Shown here in pieces: positions 41,641-52,081 of a stretch of 64,000 nucleotides of DNA. Origin of the DNA: Bacteroidota bacterium (lineage in GTDB: Bacteria; Bacteroidota; Bacteroidia; B-17B0; Aurantibacillaceae); the NCBI GenBank assembly GCA_016711805.1, contig JADJSH010000001.1:62001-126000 (forward strand), in the 5' to 3' direction. The notes under the pieces were generated by a model, which was given only the letters and a program-made list of their open reading frames with translations, did no database searches and was not told the DNA's origin. Each line of letters starts with the position of its first letter. The first letter of the stretch is position 1. Both the position numbers and the translations under genes were made by a program.

Positions 41641-42903
41641 ATGACGTCCTTAATAATTATACTATTTATTGTTGGCTATTTAGTAATTGCTTTAGAGCAT
41701 AGCTTTAACATCAACAAAGCAGGAACCGCCCTTTTATTAGGCGTTTTATGCTGGACAACTTATGCGCTGAACTCGTCGGATAATCATTTTATTGAAGGTT
41801 TAAGCCATCACTTAGCAGAGATTTCTGAAATACTATTTTTTCTTTTAGGTGCCATGACGATTGTGGAGTTAATTGATGCGCATGATGGCTTTGATATTAT
41901 TACCGAAAAAATAAACACAACTAATAAACGCTATTTATTAATTATTGTATCTGCTTTAGCCTTTGTATTATCAGCAGTATTAGATAATTTAACCACTGCT
42001 ATTGTTATGGCAACGGTTGTAAAAAAAATCATTCCAGAAAAAACAGATCGTTTTTACTTTTTAGGTTTAGTGATTATTTCGGCAAACGCTGGAGGCTGCT
42101 TTAGTCCTATTGGTGACGTAACAACCACCATGCTTTGGGTAGCAAATAAATTAACTCCTGGTGTTATTATCGCTCATCTATTTTTACCTAGTTTAGTTTG
42201 TATGCTGGTTCCATTAGCCTTTAGTATGATTAAAATTAAAGGGCACGTCAGCCCAATTAATGTTGAGAAAAAAGACAGTTCCATTTCATCCAAAGAAAAA
42301 ACGCTCATTTTTGCTTTGGGCTTAGCTTGTTTATTATTTGTTCCTGTATTTAAAACCATTACTCACTTACCTCCATATATGGGAATTTTATTTGGTTTAG
42401 GAATTATGTGGGTTGTAACCGAATTAATTCATAAACGTAAAGATGAATTTGAAAAAGGAAAATTCTCTGTTGTTAATGCTATTACAAAAACGGATGTACC
42501 GAGTGTATTATTTTTTTTAGGAATATTACTAGCTGTAGCCTGCTTACAAGAAATTCATGTATTACAAAACACAGCAACTTTATTAAATGAAAATATTGGG
42601 AATTTAAAAATCATTTCTGTTTTAATTGGTTTATTATCAGCTATAGTAGATAATGTACCTTTATTAGCTGCATCAATGGGTATGTATGATTTCCCTACTA
42701 ACGATACTTTTTGGGAAATGATGGCTTATTGCACCGGAACTGGTGGCAGTTGTTTAATTATTGGCAGTGCAGCAGGAGTGGCGGTGATGGGAATAGAAAA
42801 TATTAGTTTTAGTTGGTATTTTAAAAACATTTCGTGGCTGGCGCTTGTTGGATATATTGCTGGCTTTTTAATTTATAATTTACAAAATAGTATTATTGCA
42901 TAG
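41641..42903 (+). CDS. nhaD: NhaD-type Na+/H+ antiporter
   Basis: This is a 420-residue membrane protein of the ion transporter superfamily with about 12 helices. Conserved blocks are LFFLLGAMTIVELIDAHDGFD, ALAFVLSAVLDNLTTAIVM, SANAGGCFSPIGDVTTTMLW and the second-half repeat LLSAIVDNVPLLAASM, with TGTGGSCLIIGSAAGVAVMG. The paired Asp-Asn motifs (LDN, VDN) and the S/T-rich hairpins are the NhaD hallmarks, and there is no N-terminal signal. It should expel sodium at alkaline pH, as expected in a marine or brackish organism. The stop overlaps the GTG of the next gene by one base. Confidence 0.94.
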   Translation: MTSLIIILFIVGYLVIALEHSFNINKAGTALLLGVLCWTTYALNSSDNHFIEGLSHHLAEISEILFFLLGAMTIVELIDAHDGFDIITEKINTTNKRYLLIIVSALAFVLSAVLDNLTTAIVMATVVKKIIPEKTDRFYFLGLVIISANAGGCFSPIGDVTTTMLWVANKLTPGVIIAHLFLPSLVCMLVPLAFSMIKIKGHVSPINVEKKDSSISSKEKTLIFALGLACLLFVPVFKTITHLPPYMGILFGLGIMWVVTELIHKRKDEFEKGKFSVVNAITKTDVPSVLFFLGILLAVACLQEIHVLQNTATLLNENIGNLKIISVLIGLLSAIVDNVPLLAASMGMYDFPTNDTFWEMMAYCTGTGGSCLIIGSAAGVAVMGIENISFSWYFKNISWLALVGYIAGFLIYNLQNSIIA

Positions 42904-43904
42904 TGGAACCTTTAGAACCTGAACATAATAACGAAAACGAATCTACTGAAAACAACAATTTTCAGTCGCAACCAACCATTTTACCTAAGCCAGTATTAAT
43001 GCAGGACGAAAAAAATTGGGTAAGGAAGTCACTTATCAGTTTGGCAATTTATGGTTTCTTATTTCTATTTATTTTTAAAACAGAACCCATTTATATAGCG
43101 GCCGTTCTATTAGTTTTATTAATTCACGAATTCGGACATTTTTTTGCCATGAAGGCTTTCAATTACAATAATGTAAAGTTATTTGTATTACCACTTTTGG
43201 GAGCTTATGTTACTGGTAAAAAATCTATTATTTCTCAACGACAAATGACTGTCGTTGTTTTAGCTGGTCCAGTTCCTGGCATTATCATGGGAATCGCCTT
43301 ACTGATGTATACCGATTCATATCCAAATGAGCGATTAGATATGTTAGGAAAAATATTTTTAGGGCTTAATTTTTTTAACCTATTACCTTTTATGCCTTTA
43401 GATGGTGGGCGTTTATTAGAAACACTATTCATCAACCACAACCATGCTTTAAGAGTTGTATTTACAAGTATTTCTATTTTAGTATTGTTACTATTTGCTG
43501 TTTTATTTAAAAGTTTGTTCTTTTTAATCATTCCTATCTCTATGATATTTGATTTAATCATGGAAATTAAAAACCAAAAAATTAGAGATTATTTGATTCA
43601 AGAAAAAATCAATTACATCACCGATTATAATGATTTACCAGATAAAGATTATTGGACAATTAGAGATTGCATTATTTTGTCGTTCAATAAACGCTATAAA
43701 GGAATTCAAGCAGGCGTTCATCAATATAGTGTTATTGAAGGTGGCTTAATACAGCATGTAGTGGCTGTTTTAAAAACACCGATTATCAAAGATTTGAAAA
43801 TTGTGGGGACTTTGATCGCTTTTTTAATTTTTTGTTTCTTCCTGCTTTTACCAATCATTTATTATATCCCAAAAATAATTGTAGCACTACAAGCCGCACA
43901 ATGA
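42903..43904 (+). CDS. Site-2 protease family (M50) membrane protein
   Basis: This 333-residue protein starts at a GTG that overlaps the nhaD stop. An acidic, Asn/Gln-rich cytoplasmic segment (about 40 residues) is followed by six membrane helices. The zinc motif HEFGHFFAMK lies at about residue 76 and the second ligand motif LDGGR at about 168 (NLLPFMPLDGGRLLETLF), both typical of intramembrane M50 proteases. The soluble stretch near residues 215-290 lacks a PDZ domain. M50 proteases cut membrane-bound regulators; the substrate is unknown. It is the middle gene of a three-gene unit with nhaD and the PAP2 gene. Confidence 0.9.
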   Translation: MEPLEPEHNNENESTENNNFQSQPTILPKPVLMQDEKNWVRKSLISLAIYGFLFLFIFKTEPIYIAAVLLVLLIHEFGHFFAMKAFNYNNVKLFVLPLLGAYVTGKKSIISQRQMTVVVLAGPVPGIIMGIALLMYTDSYPNERLDMLGKIFLGLNFFNLLPFMPLDGGRLLETLFINHNHALRVVFTSISILVLLLFAVLFKSLFFLIIPISMIFDLIMEIKNQKIRDYLIQEKINYITDYNDLPDKDYWTIRDCIILSFNKRYKGIQAGVHQYSVIEGGLIQHVVAVLKTPIIKDLKIVGTLIAFLIFCFFLLLPIIYYIPKIIVALQAAQ

Positions 43905-44485
43905 AAAAATTAATCCTTATATTTTTAATAGCACAACAATCCCTTGTTCATTCGCAAAATTTAGATTTTTCGATGCTGAGATCTATTAATAAAAATGAGC
44001 ATCCAAACTGGGATAAAACTATGAAGATTACATCTGAATCTATTTATCCCGCTATGGTTATTGCTCCGGGATCATTAATTTTAAGTGGCTATGTGAATAA
44101 TGACAAAATTATGATGCGCAATGGCGTTAAAACCGGCGTCGCTATTGGCTTAAACGTGCTTTTAACATCAGGTTTGAAATATGCTATTAATCGTCCGCGA
44201 CCGTTTGAACAATATCCTAATGATATTGTAAAACGCACCCATGCAGGCAAATATTCTTTTCCATCAGGGCATACATCAACCGCTTTTGCAACAGCAACTG
44301 CCTTAACGCTTTCAACAAAAAAATGGTATGTAGCTTTACCTTCATATGCCTATGCTTGTGCCGTTGGATATTCGCGAATGCGATTAGGCGTTCATTTTCC
44401 TAGTGACGTATTAGGAGGTATGGTAATTGGCATTGGAAGTTCATTATTAGTTTTTCAAATTGATAAGTGGATTCAAAAGAATTAA
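43901..44485 (+). CDS. PAP2 family phosphatase
   Basis: The ATG at 43901 (ATGA overlap with the M50 stop) opens a signal or first helix MKKLILIFLIAQQSLVHSQ, giving 194 residues. A TTG at 43832 would add a poorly hydrophobic tail from another frame of the previous gene. The three PAP2 motifs are present: KYAINRPRPF, YSFPSGHTSTAFA, and YSRMRLGVHFPSDVLGG with the catalytic histidines. Family members dephosphorylate membrane lipids such as undecaprenyl or phosphatidyl phosphates at the periplasmic face. Only weak helices separate the motifs, so it may be soluble in the periplasm. Confidence 0.9.
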   Translation: MKKLILIFLIAQQSLVHSQNLDFSMLRSINKNEHPNWDKTMKITSESIYPAMVIAPGSLILSGYVNNDKIMMRNGVKTGVAIGLNVLLTSGLKYAINRPRPFEQYPNDIVKRTHAGKYSFPSGHTSTAFATATALTLSTKKWYVALPSYAYACAVGYSRMRLGVHFPSDVLGGMVIGIGSSLLVFQIDKWIQKN

Positions 44486-44492
44486 GGATATG

Positions 44493-44515
44493 TTCCGCAG
44501 ATTAGCGCAGATAGA
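44493..44515. repeat. Degenerate CGCAGAT-type spacer repeat
   Basis: TTCCGCAGATTAGCGCAGATAG contains two imperfect CGCAGAT units, related to the stretch at 31617. The remaining 240-base spacer up to 44729 holds nothing I can recognise beyond AT-rich sequence. Confidence 0.4.
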
Positions 44516-44728
44516 AAAACGTATCCTAAGAATTTCATTAACCAAAATATTTCCAATAAAGAACCCGAATTAACTCTAAAAAAAGATCGACGAATATTTG
44601 TGAAATCTGCTGGACAAATTATGCGATAAATCAGCCTATTTTGTTTGTTAATTTATGTTTATTTGCGTTCCTTTCCTTTATTTAAATTGTATTTTTACAA
44701 ATAGTACTAATTATTACAACACATTACC

Positions 44729-45355
44729 ATGAAGCATTTATTTATTATTACTCTTATATTTTTTTCAGCTACCTTATTTTCGCAAAACAAAACTGCTAAC
44801 GAAAAATACTTGCAAATTTCGGGTGTTGTATTAGATGATAGTTTACAACCTCTACCATTTGTATCTATTATGTTAAAAGGAACTCGTTCTGGCACTGTAA
44901 GTGATTTCTATGGTTTCTTTACCATTGTGGCTCGTCCTGGTGATGAATTGCAATTCTTTTCAATTAACCACAAAAGCAAGGCTTATAATTTAGCGGATAC
45001 ATTAACTGGGAAGCACTATTCTATTATTCAGATTTTAACAAAAGATACGATTCAACTGGCACAAGTAAACGTATTTCCATGGCCAAGTAAAGAGCAATTT
45101 AAACGTGCAATTTTAAATCTTGATTTAAGTGATACAGATATTGAGCGTGCTTATAAAAATATGGACAATGAAGATGTTCGTGAATCTATCAAAGGAGGTT
45201 CGATGGATGCAGCTGCTAATTACCGAGTTAGAATGCAGCAACAATACACTCGTTTGTATCAAGTTGGGCAATACCCAAGTGTGAGTTTATTAAATCCTGT
45301 GGCTTGGGCTAAGTTTATTGATGCTTGGCGCAGTGGGAAATTGAAGATTAAATAA
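44729..45355 (+). CDS. Carboxypeptidase-regulatory-like domain protein (secreted)
   Basis: This 208-residue protein has a signal peptide (MKHLFIITLIFFSATLFSQ). Residues 27-105 form a CarboxypepD_reg-like / CNA-B-type beta sandwich (LQISGVVLDDSLQPLPFVSIMLKG, GTVSDFYGFFTIVARPGDELQF), the domain usually found at the front of TonB-dependent receptors. Here it stands alone with a short helical C-terminal part (EQFKRAILNLDLSDTDIERAYK). It may help a neighbouring outer-membrane complex or be a stand-alone fold. No function can be assigned. Confidence 0.78.
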   Translation: MKHLFIITLIFFSATLFSQNKTANEKYLQISGVVLDDSLQPLPFVSIMLKGTRSGTVSDFYGFFTIVARPGDELQFFSINHKSKAYNLADTLTGKHYSIIQILTKDTIQLAQVNVFPWPSKEQFKRAILNLDLSDTDIERAYKNMDNEDVRESIKGGSMDAAANYRVRMQQQYTRLYQVGQYPSVSLLNPVAWAKFIDAWRSGKLKIK

Positions 45356-45459
45356 ATAACGCTCAACACGTATTAAACTTTATCTGTTTTATCCTTTATT
45401 ACTTATAATAAGTCACTAAACTTACATTTGAATAAGTAAGAATTAAAGAAGATATTTTT

Positions 45460-45488
45460 TTGATAAGCCGTTTATTATTTTATCTTAG
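45460..45488 (+). promoter_or_regulatory. Promoter TTG-N18-TATCTTAG
   Basis: TTG at 45460-45462 and TATCTTAG at 45481-45488 are 18 bases apart; the ATG of the giant T9SS gene lies 16 bases further on. This is the same variant -7 box as at 16280 and 53988. Confidence 0.55.
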
Positions 45489-45504
45489 ATGAAAATTAAG
45501 CGTC

Positions 45505-47796
45505 ATGAAAAAAATATCGCTATTTATTTTCCTCTTATTGATGACTCATCAATATATTATCTCCCAAAACTTTTGGGCATATACTGCAGGTAGTATTAAA
45601 GAAGATGAAGCGATGGACATCTGTTACGATAATTCTGGTAACATAATTTCAGCTGGATATTTTGCTGGCACCACAACTTTTGCAACTGGCATTACTTTAA
45701 ATCCCTCTAGCAACGGCAACCCTGACATTTATGTTTCAAAATCAACAGCCGCGGGGCAAATTATTTGGGCAAAAAAAGCTGGTGGTAATGGAAGCGACAG
45801 GGCAACTTCAGTAAAAGCAGATGCTAACGGCAATATTTTTATTACGGGGTTTTATTATGGCACTGCCACTTTTGGTTCAATAACCTTAACATCTGTAAGT
45901 GGTTCTCAAGACGGCTTTATTGCAAAATTAGATGCGACTGGAAATTTTATTTGGGCTCAATCATTTGGCGGAAATTTAGCTGAATGGGGAAACGCCATTG
46001 CTATTGACGAATTAGGGAATCCTATCATTACCGGACAATTTCAAGGTACTTCAAATTTTAGCGGTACCTCATTAACCAGTATGATCAATCCAAATACATT
46101 ATTTTCTTCCTTTGATGTTTTTACAGCTAAATATTCAGCCACAGGTAATTTAATTTGGGTAAACCAAGGCAAGGCAAAATATGACGACAGAGGATTAGAT
46201 ATTATTACAGATAACTTAAATAATGTTTATGTATGCGGTCAGTTTTCAGACACCATTCAATTTCAAAACACGCACAATAATATGATTATGAATGCCTCAT
46301 TTATTATCAAATATAATGCGACAGGGCAAGAACAATGGTTTAGAAAAGCGACCGGTGTATTTTCAATACCATACAGTATGGTAATGGATAATGCCAATAA
46401 AATTTATATCACTGGTGATTTTCAGGGAACCTATACCTTTTTTGGTTCAGCCAGTAATAGCTTTATAAACGGAACTTATACTAATAAAGCGTTCTTAATG
46501 AAAATCGACAACAATGGAAATTTCATTTGGGGCAAATCAGAATCCAGTAGCAATTATGTTTCTGGAAAAAAAGTAGCATTAGATGCACAACAAGATCCAT
46601 ACATCTTTGGCGAATTTGGTTGTACGATGAATGAATATAGCGACGCTTATGGACCAGGTGTTTTTAACAGCATTGGTTTTGGAGATTTGTTTATTACAAA
46701 ATATAATAATACTGGAACACGCCAATGGTTTAAACATTATGGCGGGCCAAGAAACGACAAAGCTCACGGTTTATTAGTGGCAGGTATTAACGAACCTATC
46801 ATGGCAGGTAGCTATGAGCATCATATGAATATTCCGAGTACAAGTGGGAATTTGACACGAATTAATAATAATATTGCTAGTATATGGAATAACTCAAATC
46901 AGCCAGCAAATTATTGTTCTGCCAATAATAACTATACTCACTATATGCCTCTATCATGTAAAGGCTACTCGGATGCTTTTATTTTTAAAGGAATTGATTT
47001 AACTCGTAATCCTTACGATTATTACGACAGAAATGGTTCTTTATGTAATTTAAATTTTGTTGGAACTTGCATAGAAAAAACCCCACAAACTTGCCAAGAC
47101 ACTATTAATTTTTGTTTAGAAGGAACTATTAATACAAATAATCATGCGGGTACAACTCAATTAAATTTTAATTATTACGGTATTGGTCCAATTCAACGAT
47201 ATATATGGAACAATAGTATTAGTGATACATTAAGTAGTTTATTCGTAAATACAAGCGGATACAATAATGTGAAAGTAACTACACTTGATGGATGTTATTC
47301 GAGCGAAGATACTGTTTTCGTTAAAATCAATCCATTACCCCCACCGCCGGTTATTACAGATAGCTATGGAGCAAATACACTTCAGCCTCCTTTAACTCAA
47401 TCCATACATGTTTGCGGTCCTTCTACTATGACACTAACTGGGGGAAACATTCAAAACACAAGCTACGCATGGTACGGCCCGTATGTTTCAACTCACGATT
47501 CAGTAGCTTTAATTAACTCAACAGGCACTTATACATTTGTGGTAACAGATGCAAATGGATGTATCAATAAAAATAGAATAAAAATTATTATTGATGCTCC
47601 TATACCTCCATTTGGTCCAAAACAAAAAAATGATACTATAAAAATATGTCAAGGACAATATAAAACACATTTTATCTGTGACTCGATTTCAAACCCTGCC
47701 TTGAATTATCCTTATGGTTGCCTTAATTATCAAGGATCATATATTCTTTCTCAAAGCCCTGGATTATTAATGAACCCAGTAAACAATGTGGTTTAA
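45505..47796 (+). CDS. Giant SBBP-repeat T9SS protein, 5' part (frame broken near 47787)
   Basis: This is the first 763 residues of one gene that continues in another frame to 50282. It has a signal peptide (MKKISLFIFLLLMTHQYIIS) and SBBP beta-propeller repeats through about residue 480 (AKKAGGNGSDRATSVKADAN, SFGGNLAEWGNAIAIDELGN, HYGGPRNDKAHGLLV). Then come Ig/PKD-like segments with cysteine-bounded turns (AWYGPYVSTHDSVALINSTG). The frame ends at 47796 (PVNNVV then stop). One extra T near 47787 would read PVNNCGLSFNLSANATG and join the second part seamlessly. The lesion may be a sequence error or a real mutation. Confidence 0.8.
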   Translation: MKKISLFIFLLLMTHQYIISQNFWAYTAGSIKEDEAMDICYDNSGNIISAGYFAGTTTFATGITLNPSSNGNPDIYVSKSTAAGQIIWAKKAGGNGSDRATSVKADANGNIFITGFYYGTATFGSITLTSVSGSQDGFIAKLDATGNFIWAQSFGGNLAEWGNAIAIDELGNPIITGQFQGTSNFSGTSLTSMINPNTLFSSFDVFTAKYSATGNLIWVNQGKAKYDDRGLDIITDNLNNVYVCGQFSDTIQFQNTHNNMIMNASFIIKYNATGQEQWFRKATGVFSIPYSMVMDNANKIYITGDFQGTYTFFGSASNSFINGTYTNKAFLMKIDNNGNFIWGKSESSSNYVSGKKVALDAQQDPYIFGEFGCTMNEYSDAYGPGVFNSIGFGDLFITKYNNTGTRQWFKHYGGPRNDKAHGLLVAGINEPIMAGSYEHHMNIPSTSGNLTRINNNIASIWNNSNQPANYCSANNNYTHYMPLSCKGYSDAFIFKGIDLTRNPYDYYDRNGSLCNLNFVGTCIEKTPQTCQDTINFCLEGTINTNNHAGTTQLNFNYYGIGPIQRYIWNNSISDTLSSLFVNTSGYNNVKVTTLDGCYSSEDTVFVKINPLPPPPVITDSYGANTLQPPLTQSIHVCGPSTMTLTGGNIQNTSYAWYGPYVSTHDSVALINSTGTYTFVVTDANGCINKNRIKIIIDAPIPPFGPKQKNDTIKICQGQYKTHFICDSISNPALNYPYGCLNYQGSYILSQSPGLLMNPVNNVV

Positions 47797-50282
47797 GCTT
47801 TAATTTAAGTGCTAATGCTACAGGAAACTATACTTATACGGTAGGGTATATTATCAATAATCTATGCATTCATGATACTATATATTTTACAGGGCACATT
47901 TATATATTGGTAAATCCAAAACCAAATGCCGTTATTAATGTTACAGGCGGTGCTCCCTTATGTCCTGGAGACTCCACATTATTAGTTGCTACTATTGGAA
48001 GTTTTAGTTCTCCAAATGTAACTTATACAATATCCCCAAATGATTCTATCATGGCATTTAATCAAGGAAATTATTATATAAGTGCAAGTTTATTAGATAC
48101 GGTATCTGGCTGTACAAATTCAATATATGATAATGTGTATGTATCCGTAAAACCAAACCCTTTTATTATATTAAACCCATACAACTCCATTATTTGTCCA
48201 AACGATTCAATAAAACTAACATTGAATTTACCAAATGCTACTAATTACGAATGGCATGGCCCATCTGGCTTGTTACCAATTAATACTCAAAGTTTTTACA
48301 GTCAACAAGCAGGATTTTATCATTGTATTGTAACCGATAATACGGGTTGTGTATTTACAACTAATACAGTTGAATTAAAACAATATGCTACGCCTTATTT
48401 AATAAGCACGCCAACTAATATTATTTGCAACAACCAGCCAATCACCCTAAATGTTGTTACATTAGATGCGACTCAAATTGTATGGAACGCTCCTTTATCA
48501 GGCAGCGGAGCTACTAAAGTAATTACCAGCCCAGGCGTTTACTCTTGCCAAGTAACCATGTGCGGCATCACAACTTCTTTATCCATTACTATTTTAGGTT
48601 CTAATCCAACAGCTAACATTACAACGTTTGGATCAACAACAGCTTGTCCTTTTGATTCTGTTTTATTAACGGGTAATTCTGGCATGACAAATTATGTTTG
48701 GCAACCTGGTAATCATTTAGGGCAAAATTACACGGTCCATAGTGCAGGAAGCTATACGTTAGAAGTAACCGATATTTATGGCTGTACCGCTTTATCTAGT
48801 CCAGTTACCGTTGCTTTCTCTTCTACTGTTTCACCTCCAACATCTATTGTGAATGACACTATTTGTGCAGGACAAACAGCTACCCTGTCTGCTTCCAATT
48901 CTGGCAATCAAATACATTGGTTTCCAAACGCAAACAGCGGCTCAATTATAAACACAGGAAACACATACACTACTCCAACATTAACATCACAAACAACTTA
49001 TTATGTGGCTTCTGTCAATGCAACAGGTTGTCATAGTTTCGGAGTTCCTGCAACTGTATTTATGCACCAAACTTCTGTTACTCCAATTTTGTTAAGTGAT
49101 ACTACTGTGTGTAAATATGACAGCTTAACGATTACAGCTCCATATATAAATGGTGCAAGTTATAATTGGTCGGGACCAGGTATTGGAACTAATAATACGA
49201 ATCACATTTTAATTGGCAATGCAGATAGCACAAATGCAGGCATTTACACTCTACAAATTTCAGGTTTTGGCTGTAGCAGTCCAAGTTCATCCGTAAACAT
49301 TCATGTACTAAATTCACAAGCACCTATTATATCAGCAAACGATTCAATTTGTGAAAGTTCAAATTATTCTGTAGTTGTAAATTCAAATCAAAATTATGTT
49401 TATGAATGGCAAGGACCAAATAATTACTCAAACACCAGCGATTCCTTAAATATTAATAATGCTGCTCTGAGTCAATCTGGTACTTATACCATTACATCCA
49501 ACTTGTATGGCTGCATGAGTTCTTCAAGTTCAATAACTTTAACTGTATTACAAACACCTCCTACCCCAACTATTACAGGCAACACAACCGTATGTGCTGG
49601 CGATAGTATATTTTTAAGTGTTACTACAAATTCTATAGCAACATATAATTGGTATGGCACACATGGCTTTGTAGGCTTTGGGAATAGCATTTCATTTTTA
49701 GCAACCGACACATCATTTAGCGGTTACTATGGTGTTATAGCTACGAATTTATTTTGTCCTAGTAATACCGCTTACGATTCCATATCGATTGTTCCTCTTC
49801 CTATTATGCAAGTTAGTAATGATACTATTGGTTGCGATAATGCCGCCATTACAATTTCATGTTTGAGTAATTATGGAAACTATAGTTGGAATACGGGTTC
49901 AACAAACTCATCTATTTCAGTAACAGAAAGTGGTACCTATTGGGTGACATCACAAAACGGAAATTGTACAAAAACCGATTCCATTCATGTGAGTTTTATT
50001 CCTTGCTCTAATTTTGATATTAATGTATTTACTCCAAACGGAGATGGAGCAAATGATGTATTTATGTTTAAATCTGCCGCCATTACACAAATTCATTGCG
50101 AAATACGAAACCGTTGGGGAGAAAAAATGGGCGAATTTGATGGTCCAGAAAATGGCTGGAATGGCACAAATATGTTTAACAACCGAGATTGTGAAGAAGG
50201 CACTTATTTTTACATTGCCGAAATCACCACAATTGAAGGTGTATCTAAAAGCATAAACGGATTTGTGAGTTTAATAAGGTAA
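47788..50282 (+). CDS. Giant SBBP-repeat T9SS protein, 3' part with type B sorting domain
   Basis: This is the continuation of the gene starting at 45505; it has no start of its own (the first usable codon, TTG at 47907, lies inside a domain). It holds about eight Ig-like/PKD-like repeats, each opening with a D..iC.gds-type motif (LCPGDSTLLV, IICPNDSIKLTLN, TVCKYDSLTITAP, TVCAGDSIFLSV) followed by an aromatic strand (YNWSGPG, YEWQGPN, YNWYGTHG). The C terminus is a CHU_C type B sorting domain (NVFTPNGDGANDVFMFK, IRNRWGEKMGEFDG, GWNGTNMFNNRDCEEGTYFY). With the frame restored the protein would have about 1592 residues and would be displayed on the surface. Confidence 0.82.
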
Positions 50283-50374
50283 TCAATTGATTTATAAGCC
50301 TATTTAGATAGCTATTAGCATTATAATTCCATTTCTTTTTGCAATATTTGTAGGATAACACCGTTATTTAACCT

Positions 50375-52081
50375 GTGCTACAAAAACACGTTTATACCTT
50401 TATCCTTTTTTTAATTGGAGTTATTTGCTTCGGGCAAACAGCTACTATTTCTGGTACCATAAAAGATGATGATGGTGTGAGTATCCCAGATGTACAAATT
50501 GCTATTTTAGAAGATGGCTCTATCAATACAAATTCGGATGCTAACGGAAAATACACCTTAACTGTTCCCGCTGATAAAGACATTACACTATCTGTTTATA
50601 GTATTAGCTATAAACAAGTCAATCAAAAATTTAAACTAAAAGCTGGAGAACAAAAAAACTACAGTCCGCGTTTAGCTACCAAAAATAATTTTGAAATTGT
50701 TGATGTAGTTTATGAAAAAAATAGAGCGGTTGAAATGCAAAGCATTAATCCTAAAAACTTTATTTATATACCGGGAGTTAGTCAAAATATAGAAGAATTA
50801 ATTAAAACACAAATTGGCGTAAGTAGCAATAACGAATTAAGCAGCGGCTACTCGGTACGTGGCGGTAATTTTGATGAGAATTTAGTATATGTAAATGATA
50901 TTGAAGTGTACCGTCCTTTTTTAGCGCGAAGCGGACAACAAGAAGGTTTAAGTTTTGCAAACCCTGATATGGTAAGCAACATTAATTTTTCGGCAGGAGG
51001 CTTTGAAGCAAAATACGGTGATAAAATGTCCTCGGTATTAGATATCACCTATAAAAAACCTTTGAAGTTTGCAGGTACAGTGAGCGGAAGTTTACTTGGA
51101 GGAAGTTTACATTTACAAGGCGTTTCAAAAAACAGAGTCATTGCTTGGAGTTTAGGTTCTCGTTACAAATCAAATACTTATTTACTAAAAAGCATGGATA
51201 CCAAAGGAGAATATCGTCCACGCTTTTATGATGTGCAATCTTTTATCACCTTTACCTTAAACGAAAAATGGAGTATTGAGTTTTTAGGAAATGTAGCTAA
51301 CAATCAATACTTGGTTATTCCTGCAAACCGAGAAACGACGTTTGGTACCGTAAACAATGCAGTCAAATTAACTATCTACTTTGATGGACGTGAGTTAACT
51401 CAATACACTACTATGATGGGAGGTTTATCAACCACCTTTAAGCCTAATGCCAAAACTAAATTAAAATTAATTGCATCCGCTTACAATGCCAAAGAAGAAG
51501 AAAATTATACTGTACAAGGTCAATATTATATTGACCAATTAGAAGCAGATTTTGGTAAAGATAATTTTGGACAAGTAGCGTTTAACAGAGGGATTGGTAC
51601 TTTTTTAAATAACGGCCGTAATCGTATTGATGCAACGGTATTAAATGTAGAGCACAAAGGCACACGTCTTATTGGGCGCAATAGCGAATTTTTATGGGGC
51701 GCACGTTACCAACACGAAATTATTGAAGATAAATTAAGTGAGTGGCGTACAATTGACTCTGCTGGATATGTAGCGCCTTATAGTGCTACTGAAATTAATT
51801 TAATTGACGTGGTTAAAACCAAAATTAATTTACAAAGTAACCGTGTGCAAGGCTATGTGCAATACGTGTTTAGTAAACAATTAAAAGATTCTTCTACAAT
51901 AACAGCAACTGGTGGTGTACGTGCTAACTTTTGGGATTACAATAAACAAACAGTTGTATCGCCACGATTAACAGTTTCATATAAACCGTATTGGAAACAA
52001 GATATTTTATTTAAAGCCTCTTGGGGTTATTATTACCAACCACCTTTTACAGAGAGATGCGTGGCTTTGATGGAAAATTAA
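50375..52081 (+). CDS. TonB-dependent receptor, N-terminal part (frame broken near 52048)
   Basis: This is an outer-membrane active-transport receptor. It begins at a GTG with a signal peptide (LQKHVYTFILFLIGVICFGQ). A carboxypeptidase-regulatory-like domain follows (ATISGTIKDDDGVSIPDVQI, residues 23-100), then the plug (IEELIKTQIGVSSNNELSSG, YSVRGGNFDENLVYVNDIEV, GFEAKYGDKMSSVLDI) and the first part of the beta barrel. The frame stops at 52081 after QPPFTERC. Adding one T to the four-T run near 52048 gives QPPFYREMRGFDGKL and continues into the second part. The whole protein would then have 832 residues. No SusD gene follows, so a siderophore, vitamin or peptide substrate is more likely than a glycan. 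Confidence 0.85.
   Translation: MLQKHVYTFILFLIGVICFGQTATISGTIKDDDGVSIPDVQIAILEDGSINTNSDANGKYTLTVPADKDITLSVYSISYKQVNQKFKLKAGEQKNYSPRLATKNNFEIVDVVYEKNRAVEMQSINPKNFIYIPGVSQNIEELIKTQIGVSSNNELSSGYSVRGGNFDENLVYVNDIEVYRPFLARSGQQEGLSFANPDMVSNINFSAGGFEAKYGDKMSSVLDITYKKPLKFAGTVSGSLLGGSLHLQGVSKNRVIAWSLGSRYKSNTYLLKSMDTKGEYRPRFYDVQSFITFTLNEKWSIEFLGNVANNQYLVIPANRETTFGTVNNAVKLTIYFDGRELTQYTTMMGGLSTTFKPNAKTKLKLIASAYNAKEEENYTVQGQYYIDQLEADFGKDNFGQVAFNRGIGTFLNNGRNRIDATVLNVEHKGTRLIGRNSEFLWGARYQHEIIEDKLSEWRTIDSAGYVAPYSATEINLIDVVKTKINLQSNRVQGYVQYVFSKQLKDSSTITATGGVRANFWDYNKQTVVSPRLTVSYKPYWKQDILFKASWGYYYQPPFTERCVALMEN

Noticed and set aside
45505..50282. CRISPR-like or tandem DNA repeats in the giant T9SS genes
   Set aside because: The repetition is at protein-domain level (SBBP and Ig-like units of 40-90 residues with diverged DNA), not short direct repeats with spacers.
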